Assembly: GCF_050947335.1 (NCBI RefSeq)
Contig: NC_134989.1
Span: 6,689,501 to 6,753,500 of the forward strand
Reading direction: 5' to 3'
DNA from: Megachile rotundata
Taxonomy: Eukaryota > Arthropoda > Insecta > Hymenoptera > Megachilidae
DNA length: 64,000 nt
In this document: one piece after another, positions 22,619 through 35,879 of the stretch
How the letters are laid out: each line of letters opens with the position of its first letter
How positions within the stretch are numbered: the first letter of the stretch is position 1
Position numbers and translations under genes: made by a program
Notes under the pieces: generated by a model
The model's database searches: none
What the model was told of the DNA's origin: nothing
The model's input: only the letters and a program-made list of their open reading frames with translations

Positions 22619-25050
22619 CAATATTATAGACCAAGGTAAGAAATACAGACCATGATTGCCTATCAAGGACTCACATCACTGAACACACGAGACGTTGCTA
22701 TATGTACGCAACGCTCTGTATTATAAAATTGGCAATAATAAAATACTCTCAATTTCCAATCAGAATATTAAAGTACGACCGTAAATAAATGCTCGTAAAA
22801 GAAACGTTGTTCCGCATTTCGAAAGAAATCTATCGCTTTTCAAAATCTATCATATCACTGCAGTAATCTCGCGTACGCGTTGAAGAATAACGAACGAACA
22901 GGGTATAATTATCTTACCGACATTAAAATTGATGCGTGTAGTCTACTAAACGTTAGCCCCGCACGAAGAAAAGGAACGCGTTGGGCTCGTTTCGCGTGAA
23001 CGTTATATTATATGTATATAGTGGCACGGTTTCGATTTCGTTAAAAATGCATTATACGGAAAACGTTGTAACTGATGGTTTCCGACAACATTCATAACTC
23101 TCGGCAACGGTGTGCGATAATTTACACGCATTTGCTTAATGATTCGCGCATTAACCGGAGGTTCTCCGTTTACCAGCGATCAGTCATAATGGCGATAAGC
23201 GGACGATAAGACGTTGGGAATATCGCCAACAATGAACATCGCGTATTTCATAAAGACGGACGCACTTTCGCCAGATTGAGTACCGATCGTTGAATTTTAA
23301 TTACTATACGTGAAACTTGAGACGATGTTGGTTATCAAGCTCGTTGATTTTCCACGCCGATTATTTCTCCTTTTCTCGAAGACATTGCACCTGTCCGTGA
23401 ATCCTGATAGGTAAGCTGCATGTATTTGCGCTGATATTTATGTGCAAGCATTCGTAGATACGCGATCGGTGTATCGAGATTTGGTTCGTGAATTATTTTC
23501 GAGGTAATTGTCAGATAAATTCGAGCCATTATTCAAAAAGATTATACGTGTGTTATCTTTTGCGGTAGAGGCAGTACAGCATTTTTTAAGTATTAAACCC
23601 TTAACTTTAGTCAGTCAGAACTACTAAATTATTACTGTAATGTTAAGATAAATAAAGAACGTTGAAATGTTTAGTATATTTTGCTTTTAGTGATCTTCAA
23701 CTATACAAATTACAATTGGTAACTCAAAACTCGATTTTGATGCAATTTGAACGTCACTGACTCGATGATATAAGCTCAATATTTAATTTAAGAGAAGAAC
23801 AAAATTTTGCCAAAAATAATTTGTTGTTTTGTTGTGAATAATTCAAATTACATTCTTGGAAAGTTAATATACTTTTATGTTTCAAATTTTCAGTGACAAT
23901 GAAATAATATATGAAGCTCTGGTCTAATTGAAAAATTGCATAAATTTAGACAAGATTGCAATCCATCTTCATTTTATTAAACTAAAAAATCAAATAGATA
24001 ATAAAATTCTTTCTAACGATCAAATTAGGTACTTTTGAGATGCTGACATAATATCAAGATTCCCCAAACAAATTTAGTATATATTTATCACTTCTGAGTC
24101 AAATAAAAATTATTTAGTAGCATACCATAATAATATATTTCTGCGTTAATCATAATTAATAATACAAGTTAATAATAAAACATAATTATTTCGTGATTAA
24201 TGACTACAGAGATAATTATGCGTGCTGACTACATTTGCATTGATTATTACAGTTACTGATCAATCATGATTGCTGAATTACTTGGTAATCGTAATCATTA
24301 ATCATGCGTATGATCTCATAACAGTTATAACCATTAATCATCGATGAGATTATTTTCTTTTGAGCTGTGATGTATAGTAACTGAAGTTTAGAGAAATGTA
24401 GAATATACAGTGTTCATATAGACTTTTTCTCGTGTATATTTCTTGTTCTCGTATGTGCTTCTCGTATGTTCATATATTTGTCAAATTATATTCGTCAAAT
24501 TTATATGACCTCACAAGGTAAATAACCTTACATTAAAGAAACTGAGGAGCACTTTTGTTTCTGGAAAAATTTTGCAAATATAAAACGTTGACATAAGTCA
24601 TCGTACAGATAGCAAAATATAGTATAATTCTTTTCTCCATCATTCTTTCGTATTTTTTAATATAAACAAAAGTAACCTAGTTCGTATTATCATAAATACT
24701 CTGTACAAAACATTAGGCCCCTCTCCTTGTTTTCTCTGTCAAATAAAACTACTTATCTGAGTATCTAGATATTAATGCAGCATTTAACCCTTGAAATGTT
24801 TCATTCAATCCTCAAATATTTTATTGCATATAAATGTTTTATTTACTGCCGTGTGCTCAATTATTTTTAAACAAGTCCAAATGTACATAACATAAACATT
24901 AAAATAGTTAAGATTAAAACATAGAAATGTATGATATATAAATAGTACCCTTCCGCTACACCTCTCCAAAAACGAATGACACCTCTCACAATGAAAGTAT
25001 AAAAAGGAACAACAATACTGTATAACGCATAAACGAAAAATTTCAGCAGG
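22619..25050. other. Island 22780-23560, then AT-rich sequence with a TAAT cluster
   Basis: A donor-like CCAAG|GTAAGA at 22635 has no usable acceptor. From 24140 to 24345 the words TAATCAT, TAATTA and ATTAATCAT recur often, which could bind homeodomain proteins or reflect composition. The 127-codon minus frame (24805-25188) starts at GTG and is unrecognised. Confidence 0.35.
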
Positions 25051-25708
25051 GACCTTGTTAAAGCGGTTGTAGATCAAGAATGGTGGTGAACACGTCGGTG
25101 AAACCTGTGTCGGTGATTTCAGCACGATCCAGCTCAAAGACATCGTTTGCTGAAAACCGTGAGATCTGATCGGCAACACAGCGACCACATCTAATCAGCA
25201 AACTGAAACGATCGCGATCGAAACGAGTCACGGTGTGTTTTCGTCGTCATTTTCTTCGTCATTCTCGTCATCGTTGACGACGCATCGTTTCCAAGCCATC
25301 CAGCAAGCTCATGCCAGCTTACCAAGATCCGAGATCGTAGATCCGAGATCGTGTCTGCTTTGCGATGCCGCCGACTCGTTACCAGATTATTCTCAAATCT
25401 TGCCATGATCTCCGCATGCACGCACGCGTGTACATACCGACATTCACCACTTTTATCCGATTTCTTCACGGACGAAATAAAATTCGCCATCTTCAGTGTT
25501 CGAATCACTAGACGTATACAAACGATCGCTAATTGTCGTATATCCAAGGACGTATCTCGATTTTCGCCTCACATAGGGATACAGGTTATGGTAACTTGTT
25601 AATGGATTTCAGTGGGACACGCTGATTAAACTTAAATACCTCATTATACGGACTATTAATACTTTCATATTTTGCAATAACTTTCTTCATTAAATAAACA
25701 CGATTTGC
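25051..25708. other. CpG-rich island with imperfect TCGTCAT repeats
   Basis: At 25240-25280 tcgtcat-like words recur (cgtcgtcat, cgtcattctcgtcatcg). A 118-codon minus frame starting at TTG and an 83-codon plus frame overlap. Not recognised. Confidence 0.4.
25326..25353. repeat. 14-bp direct repeat, two copies
   Basis: agatccgagatcgt occurs twice in tandem within a CpG-rich island. The core gatccgagatc is nearly palindromic. Confidence 0.8.
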
Positions 25709-25858
25709 GTGGTTGCAAAATTTAAGCAATTGAAAAATTGTCGGTTTCCTCTGTATCTTAAATTCAGGGTTTGGGGCAAAAATGTGGTTGCAAAGTTTGA
25801 ATTATGTAATTGAAAAGTTATCTAATGTCCTTCGTATCTTAAATCGAGGGTCAGACTC
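25709..25858. repeat. Tandem duplication, about 75-bp unit, two copies
   Basis: gtggttgcaaaatttaa at 25709 and gtggttgcaaagtttga at 25784. Both are followed by aattgaaaa and tcttaaat-gggt segments. Confidence 0.75.
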
Positions 25859-27759
25859 AGACGTCAACATAAATATTTGCTGTTTGTGTTAATGACAGAT
25901 ATCGATTTTGTGAAATTTACAGAGTCAAAGAACGCTAACAAAGTTCCCTCTCCTGTAAAATTATGAAGAGTTAACGTTGTCTGACCCTAAACCCTCAATG
26001 TCCAAGAGTTCCACCTTAAATGTTCTTGAATTTAAACAAAAATGTACAGAAGGTAGATTTCGGTAACTTCTCCAGTTGAGATACTTTCATAAATCGTTGC
26101 GGTGCTTTTCAATTCGTTCTGCCATGTCTGAATTCGAATGTTTCTGGTCGCCGCGAAAAGAAATAAGCCTCGTAGGTCAAGCTCGTATTGTAAATCGTCG
26201 AGGAGCGGAAAAATCGTCACACACCTTCGCGAACGTGATTTACCACCTTAATACGTTCGGACATAATTCGTTGCGCGGACAGTAACCAGGCAGTTACTAG
26301 TCGGTAACGGTTCATGCGAAACGAGCAAAGGGTTAAGCTAGCCCGTGATAATCGTTGTTGAAGCGAGTACGAGATGCCGAGTGAAAAATCACTGCGCGCC
26401 ACAGGAAAACGAGAATGTTTCACGGAGACGTTCGATGAGGTATGGCGAACGGTTTCTCCTAACCGACGCAGCTATGCCGCGAATTTCAAAAAGCTGAAAA
26501 CGCAGTGGCTCGTATTAAATGCCTTATCAAGTTAAAAGTACCGCGGCTGGCTTTAATATTCTCGTGTATCTCGCCTGATTCTACTAAGCATCAGCGTATC
26601 GCGTTACACCGAAGTTGTTTCAGTAATTTATTGCGATACCGATATACCGACATTCTCGACTCTACACAACCAAACATGCATCTTTATCCTGTATTGTACA
26701 TAGTACGTTTTACGAAGTTAATATTATTATTATTACCTTAAAAATTGTTTTCTAAAATATTTTGTATATTTGACCCACATTCTGTCAAAAGCTATACTGT
26801 GAGTTGATGTATTATACAGGTATAGATACAAGAATTATGCCATGTGAAAGAATGTTTATTGGTCTATCATTTGACACAAATTTTAGCTCCTCTGTGATAA
26901 GCAGTCAAAGACCCATCAGCACCCATAAGCAACGTTAATAATTTTGTAGAGAATGAACTAAAATACAAACTGCTTACTTAGCTAAGATACGAGTTGAAAT
27001 CGATCAGTTATCAAGAGAGGTAGGAGTTATAAGAATGACAAGTTTCTTTTCACTCTTTGAGAGTGATAAACGTTTGTCTTGTATAGTAATTTACATTATT
27101 CTAGATGTTCCTGTATACATAGATAACACCTGAGGCTCGTTCAATGAAATCAATTCCGATCAATTAACAAGGGAATGTTGTATAATGTTATTATGTAAAT
27201 ATAACAAACGAAATTCATTCACTTTCATAATTACACAAAATGAATCCCACTGAAAATGCTTTTAACGCAAAATAGAATTATTATAAGAAACGATAAAAAG
27301 AAACGTGTAGTATACATCCTCCGTAAGTTTTCTTCATTCCCACAATAAAATCTAATAACCTACATACTACACATGACTTTTGTAATTAAATATAAGAACT
27401 TATAAATATACTATCTAGGAACGCTATACTATCTAGGATCAAGCGATTGGTTTAATACGAATAGTTTAAGTATGAATATTAATAAGAAAGTTGAAACAGC
27501 AGAAAATTACGTTAGTGATCTGAATTGCCAATTCAGTTTAACCATCGCGTGCGGTTCATTGCATGGCTCAATTTCAATCAACGGAACGAAACATATACGA
27601 TATGCATGCAACTATGTAAAACAAATTATCCAAAAGCGTTTATAGAAACAGGGAAAAGGCGGGTTATTTACAACACGCCGTTACTCTTATGCAGTCAAGA
27701 ACAAATACGGTTTTAGTGGAGAAAATATGGCGACCGAGGGAAAAACTGAGCTGGGGACC
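25859..27759. other. Island 26050-26700 in AT-rich sequence
   Basis: Plus and minus frames of 62-78 codons overlap throughout the island. GAGCAAAGGGTTAA near 26323-26336 resembles a solo right end of the TTAA element family. There is a short (TTA)n run near 26720-26735. The frame at 27525-27716 is unrecognised. Confidence 0.35.
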
Positions 27760-27960
27760 TAAGCATTCGGAAATCTAGGAATTTGGGGATCTAGGAAGTT
27801 GGAGATGAGGAAATTTGGGAACTTGAAATTTAAGACTACTACCAATTTGAAAATTTAGAGATTGCAAACTTTGGAAACTTGAAAATTAGTGAAATTTGAC
27901 AAATTGGAGATCTTGAAATCTGGAAATTAAAAAATTTGGAAACATAGAATTTTAATATCA
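27760..27960. repeat. Octamer satellite, minus orientation, short
   Basis: ggaatttg, gggatcta, ggaagttg and gaaatttg words recur with 8- or 16-bp spacing. The right half is A-rich and less regular. Confidence 0.65.
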
Positions 27961-29009
27961 TAAAGATAAGTAATTAGCAAAAATATATACATATAATTTT
28001 AATGATAATTATAAATATAAATAAAGTTACAAAAAGACATATTGCAAAATTGTTTCTAGAGATCTTACAATTATTTATCCATATTACCTTTATGAAGTCT
28101 ATAAACATTTCTAATTATTATTTCTTCATAAACCTTTAATATCTCTACAAGATCAATGACAAAAATAAAATAACTCTAATAAATAAATAACTAATACTTT
28201 CATTAAATGAATGTAATATTTTATATAGGATTTCATATTTCCATCCCAGTCTTACAGGATCGAACTCATCTTCAAGTCGTGTCTGTCCCAGTTTTTAATT
28301 GCTCGCGAATTAATTAACATGGCTCACATGAAGCGTGAATACAAGTTGTATTGGCACGCACTTGCGTAAAATTACACCTCGATCGATCGACCATAACACC
28401 ACTTTTTGCTACCGATTTCTTCTTATTTCAATACGAGTAGAGATCGGTTATCTGGTCAGAAACTAATTGTACGAACGCCCGAGCAATCGTATTTTATGCG
28501 AAAGGTTTCACGTCCAAGATATATTAGAATCCAACCAAGTTTCCAACCAACAGGAATGTGATCTTCTAGCCGTTGCGGCTTCTCGATATAATTTTCTTTC
28601 GACTTCTCGTTTTATTCGATACAGTTCCTGTGTTTTCTACTGTCATATGAATGAAACAAAGTCTGTTAGAATCTTGCAAAACATTTTCAACTTCTCAGAG
28701 AATTTTTGTGTTTTAACACTAAGCCTGCTGTTGCATAATGTTCACTTATTTTGAAACTAGAAGTGAAATTGAAAAATGAATGAGGACGATAAAAAATACA
28801 TATAATTATGTAATATAAACATATATAACCATACAATATTACACACATTCTTCTTTATGCTGATAAAAGTCAATAGAGATTTAAAGTAAACTACCTTAAC
28901 ACATTTTATAAATTAAAATAAAAAATTTGCAAAACGATAATTTCATCTCTCTGTTAGTTGTAGTGTTAATACTCTATATATACTATCAGTGGAATGTCTA
29001 AGTATCAAA
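27961..29009. other. AT-rich sequence with an island at 28250-28650
   Basis: The island contains atcgatcgatcg and TAATTAA words. A 95-codon plus frame (28467-28754) runs from island into AT-rich sequence and is unrecognised. Confidence 0.35.
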
Positions 29010-29240
29010 TCTGTCAAATCCACAAATTCTTAAAGTCTCAAATTCCAGGTCGTCAAATTATGAAATTCTTCAAAATTTCTAATTTCCCAACTTCTCAAAT
29101 TCCTCAAAATTTGTAATGTCCCAACTTCCCAAACTACTTCCCAATTACTCAACTTTTCTAACTACCAAACTTCCCAATTTCTCAAATTTCTCGAAACATC
29201 CAACTTCTCATCATCTCAAAATTCCAAATCTGCAAGATTA
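29010..29240. repeat. Octamer satellite, plus orientation, short
   Basis: ctcaaatt, cccaactt and tctcaaat words recur with an 8-10-bp beat. A short open frame (29116-29382) reads through it and is probably an artefact. Confidence 0.6.
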
Positions 29241-30200
29241 CACAAAACTAGCTAACGAAAGGGATAAAACCAAGAACACAATATTGTCATTAAATGAAGA
29301 TGAAGTCACGATAAAAATAATAATCCTAAACGTCAACGCACTGAAGCAAGTATACAACACATTTTTTGAAGTGGACTCATAGAACTTATATCCCGAGTCC
29401 AGTGAATCTCAGCGGAGAAACAGTTCCTGTGGCAGGTCGTTGCATGAAATTCAATGCCAATCGTGCTGACATCGAGTCTGTGGGCCTCTGCCGCTATTCG
29501 AGGGGAATCTCAAGATCGATCAATCGTGATTTCGAAGAGAGACGCCGCTTAAGGCGAGACCTGAGCGTTATTCATCGCTCTTTCGCAGCGTGGAAACGTT
29601 GAATCGAGTTTTTTCGGGATCACCGGCCTTGTACGGCCGCACCACGGCGTGGCAGGTGCAACTTCGACGACCAGTGGGTCTCTTTTTCTCTTTCCTCGTC
29701 CTTTACATCGCGTTCCTTCGTCGTTTTCTGTCGGCATTCACTGCTTTTCGTCTCGCGCCTTCGGATCCTCGAAGAACAGCTGACCACGGACCAGCCTTGG
29801 CACACTGATTGCACCCGGAATCCCGGTATCTGTTCGCTTGGATATACGCATCCTTTGGATAAGGATATGCAGTTACTTGTTAATATTCAATCGGTACCAA
29901 TCCACCGTATGTTGTTCTGCGCGAGGTAATTTAGATATCACGTTACTTATTTTGTGGAGAAATATACCATTCGATGTAAATTGAAAATACATAAAAATTT
30001 CTACGTCTTCAAATTCTTAAATTCGCAACTTTCATGGTGTCCAAACTCATAAGCCTTCAAATCTCCAGGATTCTGAAATTCGTGGTCTCATAAATTTTTT
30101 GGAGAACCATGCATTTCTTAAAAAATTATTAGAATATAAATTGTAGACAAAAGTTCTCTCAATAAATTCACATAAAACCATCGTGTTTTATGTTTCCGCA
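29241..30200. other. GC-rich island 29366-29880 with four overlapping frames
   Basis: tattcatcgctctttcgcag at about 29588 is a fair plus-strand acceptor. It is followed by an open stretch to GGCAG|GTGCAA near 29655 (translation VETLNRVFSGSPALYGRTTA then WQ). The donor is weak, and two minus frames overlap, so an exon is possible but not supported. Confidence 0.25.
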
Positions 30201-31412
30201 TATAAACGAGAAGATTAAGTTGTTAACCCAATTAACAGATGGAAAAGCGCATACCTTTGAATTCGCCTTTCGTTCATAAAATAAATTGTTGAATATGTAA
30301 AACGCTGTTTCAAGCTTCAGTGTATCGTGTCAACGTTCCATTACGATACGAAGCAAGGACATCGTCCTTTTAAGCGGCTTACGCCCAAGTCCTTTGCTTG
30401 AGTTCAAGAACAGGCTTACGATTTCTCATGCCAGTAATCATTACAACTTCTGATCTCAGTCAGAAGCAACAAAATCTTTCTGAGCGAACATTCCTGCGAA
30501 ATTGTCGAATCGCTATTATAGTTATCGATAAGCGTATTATTAGTTCTTCTGAATTCAAGACCGTCCATTAGTGTACCTTCGTGGTAATCGCTTTATGGAT
30601 TTTAACCATGTTGTGCAAACTGAATGAATCGAGTTTGCTACTGGTCCAGCAAATAAAGACGGTATAATATGACACATGCCAAACGTTTTAAAAGCTTACT
30701 CATTACTGTACTGTGAACCGCTCATTTGTTGGTGCGATTAAATCCACAAATTGCTAGTTTCTTCATTTTACTCTTTTATTTGCAAGTAAGTGATATTATA
30801 AAAAAGATGAGATAGTCACTGAGATAATAATTCGATCATATTTTTTTATTATATTAACATGTTAATTTCGTATATTCAGTATGCACTAAATTAGCAAACA
30901 CTAATTTATATTAGCCAATAACTTGTATTACAACAAATAATAATAGAAAACTCTGTACAATCAGAAAATTATTAAAATTACGAAATAATATCTTCTATGA
31001 TAATTGAACCTAACAGATATACAATGAATGAAGAGATTAACTCAAAATACCTTAGGCAGAGGTTAAGAACATAAAAGTTGGAAATAATTACAGACAAACC
31101 TTTTTTATGGTCAATTTCTTAAAATACCATAGGAAATGTTTCGAAGATAACAAGTTCGCTGAAAATCGTTTTCATTTCATTATACGTCGTTCAGGATTGT
31201 TGCACACTGATTTGCGCCGAACGAAATGAGAAGCCGTATTACGTGCTATTACGAACTAAAAATTGGTTCGATACTAGGGTATAAACGAAGATATAAAAAC
31301 AGATTTAATGATAGGTGAAACCACGTGCACCGTATGGTTATGATACCTAGCTCGGCCGACAATTATTATTATTTCATCGACTTCGGAAGAACGTTAGTTC
31401 CTGATTTTTCAG
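30201..31412. other. Island 30200-30660, AT-rich 30700-31140, island 31150-31412
   Basis: Nothing recognised. GCAA|GTAAGT at about 30784 is a donor-like site without an acceptor. Confidence 0.4.
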
Positions 31413-31507
31413 AGTTCACGAGGCGGAGTTTCCGGTATTCTACGGCCATGTAATGAGAAAATAATCAACTGTCTTTTATGCCCAGAAAATTTATTTGTAA
31501 CATAAAA

Positions 31508-31639
31508 ATGGAAGCTTGGAAATTGGTCGCAATTTTTGTTGCCCTAATCGCGGCGATTATGTACTTGGTTTCGGTCATTCAACAGACATTAAATAGTGAA
31601 ATTAACCTATTTCCACAACTAATAAATATGGAAAACTGA
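31508..31639 (+). other. Candidate small membrane peptide frame, 43 codons, downstream of an acceptor
   Basis: ATG at 31508 has a good context (aaaaATGG). The 43-residue product starts MEAWKLVAIFVALIAAIMYL and has one clear membrane segment (about residues 6-24), then a polar tail ending NMEN and TGA. A splice-acceptor-like ctgatttttcag ends at 31412, so the frame could sit in an exon with about 95 nt of leader. The arrangement resembles known short single-pass micropeptide genes in general form only; I do not recognise the sequence. No donor or convincing polyadenylation context defines the 3' end, although AATAAA-like sequence occurs near 31838. It could easily be chance. Confidence 0.17.
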
Positions 31640-33825
31640 ACTCTCATTATATTGCCGTAATGGATGTTACAGAAGTATTACGTGCTATAGGGAACAGAAT
31701 AGCAGGCACTTACAAACACTTATAAAAAATTAAACCGTACAGAACAGCTGAACAGATAAAGAAACTGAAAGTGTTTTAACAAATTTTTAAATACATTAAA
31801 GCTGCCAATATAACTTTAAGAGGAAACACTTTCACTAAAATAAATTTAGAATTTTTTTAAACGGTATGAAAATATCAAACCGTCCAAATTTTTTAAATAA
31901 TATTCCGAATCTCTGGAAAATATCGAATGAATTCATTGAACCAAAAAGATGGAGGAAAGAAGGGAAGCTTGGTAGTGGAGGTAGAATACGTTTCCTTCAA
32001 TTTATGTGACTGTTTCAATCACTTCTACCTCGAGGCACATCCCACAGAAAACAGTAGCAGCCAAAACGATCAGGACACATTGTACACAGGCGTGGTTCGC
32101 AGAAACAACACGATACAGAACATAATAATGTGTCGCGTTGAATGATTGCAGCATGGGAGTACAAGCCCTGCGAAACCAGTCGCATTATAATATCAGTAAT
32201 AACGTTTGGGCATCATTAAGGCGAAGCGGGGCTAAGTTCGCGAAGTCATTTGTAAAGTCAACTGCAATTTCTCTAGCGTTGATTACACGTCTACGGGCCA
32301 AGTGAAATCAAGTTAACGTATCGCTGGTTTGCAACGCTGGAAACTTGATATCAGTTTCTCTTCAACTAATAGTACCAGCGGACTAACGAGAAGAAATAAA
32401 AAAAAGGGCAATCTGCTAAGAAGATAATGCTGAAATCGAGAAACGACTTCGGTCAAGCAGAAATGGAAACGAGAGAACACTGAAGCCATTTGTAAAATCA
32501 CTTACGGTATCCTTGATACTCGTTAGGCGTCATTAAGCAGCATCGAACGAAACTCGCGCCTCGAATCGAACGAACGTAATTGCGATAGAACCTGACGCGC
32601 GTAATTCGAAAGAGAGAAAAATAAAAGTGAATGAAAGCTCAGGTCTAGAATACATCGAGTCGATATCGAATCTCGATAGCGGCGCCGAAGACCGAGGGGT
32701 ATGAGTTTGCTCAGGATGGAGCCGCAATCTCTATTAATTACTGCCGGCAGCGCCTTCGCATAAATCAATCGCGGAACAGAGATAAAGATAGGACCGATGA
32801 AAACCACCGACAGAGAGAGAGCAAAGAGGCCAGGATGGAGAAACGTGTAAGCAAAACTGGCTGCATTTTCGTGAGTCATACTCTCCTTGTTAAGCCTGCT
32901 CCGTATATATGCGCAGCCGGTGAACTACTTGAATCGATCGTTCCTTCACTTTGCCTCGTTCGATTACCGCGAAAAATCAACGATAATGCAGAACGCGTGG
33001 TTTTAATAAGCGTTACGAAGCAAAAAATCTGTTCACTCGGGATATGTGATTTGTCATTTCCCTTTGGCGAAGCTGGTTCTATTTTTTTCTTTTTCTATGC
33101 CTATCTCGATGACTGCGCATATCATCGGTATGAAATAAGCGACCCGTGTTAATAGTCGGATACCATGGTGTTTAACAGCTTATTACTAGATATTACTTTC
33201 TAATGTAATGTTTAAACGTTTCTTTCGGTATGTGTTGTAATTATAACGTGTATTGTGAATATAGGAACATGTGGACGAAATGGTTTTGTTATACATGGTG
33301 TTACCTCCAAAGCGACATACGGTTCTTCACCTATATGCAGTCAACTGGCAATAAATTTAGAACAAATGTTTCCAACCATGGAATAGTCATGGATAGATGT
33401 CAGTAAAAGAAATTTCGAAAATAGTTTGTTTTCACGGCGAAATCGAGGTTACTTTGACGAATAGAAACACAGATTTTTCTTTTCATCATGAAAAACATAT
33501 TTCCACGTGTAAAACCATTGGTGATCACTATTTTATCATAAGAGTAAACTATCTTTTTATTATGCTGGGTAAACATATTACGTTGAGTAAGATGAGTGCG
33601 CACTCAGGTTTATGCAATGTATGCATCCTACTCCTATTTTGTCTTATGAAGATGAAAATTTGTATACTCGTTCTCTACGTTTCAATATCAGTAAATAACT
33701 TTATTATATACAGTATAACTTAAGTTATAAATTACTTACAGTATAGGAATAAAATTTGACAAAAGACGTAAAAAGAAAAACCAGTTAGGGTTAGATTAAA
33801 AAAAGCAGTGAAAGTACTCGACTAG
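31640..33825. other. AT-rich gap, then broad CpG-bearing island 32170-33160
   Basis: The minus-strand frames 32523-32879 and 32533-32727 and the plus frame 32835-33152 overlap. A minus-strand acceptor-like tcgtttctcgatttcag near 32430 precedes a Leu/Phe-rich open stretch to a stop at 32313. The plus frames 31927-32145 (72 codons) and 33397-33723 (108 codons) start at ATG but are unrecognised and within chance expectation. Confidence 0.35.
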
Positions 33826-33858
33826 TGGCGCCACCTCTGCAGCGACACCGGCGCCATT
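33826..33858. promoter_or_regulatory. Insulator-like GGCGCC cluster (CTCF-like core)
   Basis: gtggcgccacct is followed 15 bp later by ccggcgccattgg, a sharp GC spike in AT-rich sequence. The minus strand reads AGGTGGCGC, which resembles the core reported for fly CTCF. The rest of the long CTCF motif does not match well, so this is a weak call. Confidence 0.22.
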
Positions 33859-35879
33859 GGATTCCAACAAAATTAAGCTAATTTTTAACTATGACAAAAT
33901 AACGTAAAATTAAAAATACTTAACATCCGTGTGAAAATACTCCAAAAAGATCCCCACAGAAAATAATACAATATTGATTTCTGAAAACCAATCAATTCCA
34001 CGAGTCAATTCGAAAAGTGGATATCACAAAATCTGGATCAGATATCGAGATGCAGTTGATCGATCAGGCGTACCAGTTAACCTTCCTGAAACTCATATAA
34101 TTAAATGTTAATGGAATCTTAAAATAAACTGTGGTTGAGTGACAATCACATTAAACGACAAAGCAGTTTAGTCATTCACAATCCTGTTTCCAGTATTTCC
34201 GTCTGAGATTTATCGCGGTAATGAAACTTGATCAGACGATGGTGTCTGGAAGGGCATCTTAACAGAAGAGAAAAGAAGCAGAAACAGCTACCGGTCATCT
34301 ACATGATGAGTAAATAGATTCAAGTTACTCACGCGAACACGGCAATTTATATCGGATGATCGTGAGATAAGTTAAGAAGTGGCGCGCAAAATCAGCTGCA
34401 ATTAAAGCTGCATGCTCCAACGTTTGAATACGTTTTTTTCGTATTTCTAACTGCGATTCAGCGTTTTTCAAACGTTCCTAATTCGTTTGATTTACCATCA
34501 CCTTTCCATTTCCGCAAATTAATAATCATAGATTCTCATATTTACTGGGTGCAAAAAACATTTCAGCAAACGCAGCAGAATCTCGATTATCTAAATTCTA
34601 AATCAATCATATTATACGCTCTTCGAGTAACTGGATAACTATTTTCGCATCGAGGAAGATACTTCTTTCTGTTTTATTAGTATTAAGGAGAAACTGGAAT
34701 TATGGAACAAAATTTACTGTACTAGCTATTTTTGTTCGACGAATTTTTTATTATTTGATTTTGAGGTAGATGCATCTATGAGTGATCGTGGAAGGTGGAA
34801 AATTGAGTTTAGGGAATTTAGAGGTTTGGAATTTTAGGAATGTAGAGATTTAATTTAATTATTCAAACCGAAAACTGATGTTCAAAAAATTAAGAGACGG
34901 CAGATTTCAAAGTTTCTTGCAAAAAAAGAACATGTCAATTTATCTCCACTGTTATTTCATTATTCGTATTTAATGAATCATAATTATGTCAGAATTCAAA
35001 CGTATCATGAAAGAGTAGTCGTTTTTCAGGTCTCCAGCTTCCTGCTAAGCTGGATAGTAATAAATTAATCCGTTTCCTGTATTGTAAGCAAGAGTTTTGC
35101 ATGCATAAGTATGCTGCATAAATATATCAACAAACTCTAGCTGGTTGATTTCACACGGTAGCTCGCATTATTATCGGCCTTTTGCTTATGCTAGCTCTAC
35201 TAGCGAAATGATTAATAGCCGCGTGTCATGTTAGCTATTGCCAGCTTGATGGCCAACAGAGATGCATGAAAGAGTAAGCGTAAACGTGAACGCGAATTCT
35301 CGTAACCATGATAACTGAACGAGAATTCATGGGACGAACTGTCGACACACAGTTCTGTTATGCAATTAAAAGTAATTAATTACCATCCGTACATCTGGGA
35401 AGCTACAAACGCAGAAGCTCTTTGTAACGAAGAAACTTACTAATAGCGTAAAATCATAATTCATTAGAGGTGTAGAATAAACCTCTGTGGTTAGGAAAAT
35501 GACGAGTTTCTGGTATAGGTATCTAATGAGAATCGTAATTGCATAATTATCATATTTCAACGTTCACACATTATATACCGTTTGAATTTGTAATTGCAAG
35601 AGGGTTTATGCAATTATATCGAAACATGATGAATGTATTATAATACTTGAGACGTTGCTGTAGTAGATTCTGATTATCATGTTAGAGGCTTGTTAAATAT
35701 TATTAGTACCTTAGATTATATTATAATAGAACTTTATTTTTATTTTGTATTCTTAGGATATCGCAGAATTAGTATTTTTCATATTTTCAGAATACTAAGT
35801 ACTAGATCACTGCAGAGAAAAGGTGAAGAGTACTGACCTATCTCTACAAGTGCACTCAGTCTTTGGCCTATGTCAGTCA
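33859..35879. other. Mixed sequence with islands near 34180-34480 and 35150-35360
   Basis: On the minus strand cttttctctgcag at about 35811 is a strong acceptor immediately inside the left edge of the 107-bp array, but the open stretch after it is only nine codons. The plus-strand acceptor-like tttttcatattttcag ends near 35791, also without a donor. Confidence 0.35.

Noticed and set aside
24805..25188. 127-codon minus-strand frame
   Set aside because: Starts at GTG, changes composition half-way, and matches nothing recognised.
25191..25602. 118- and 83-codon overlapping frames
   Set aside because: Same reason; the longer one starts at TTG, and part is TCGTCAT repeat.
29588..29654. Possible 67-nt exon reading VETLNRVFSGSPALY
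   Set aside because: The donor is weak and other frames on both strands are equally open.
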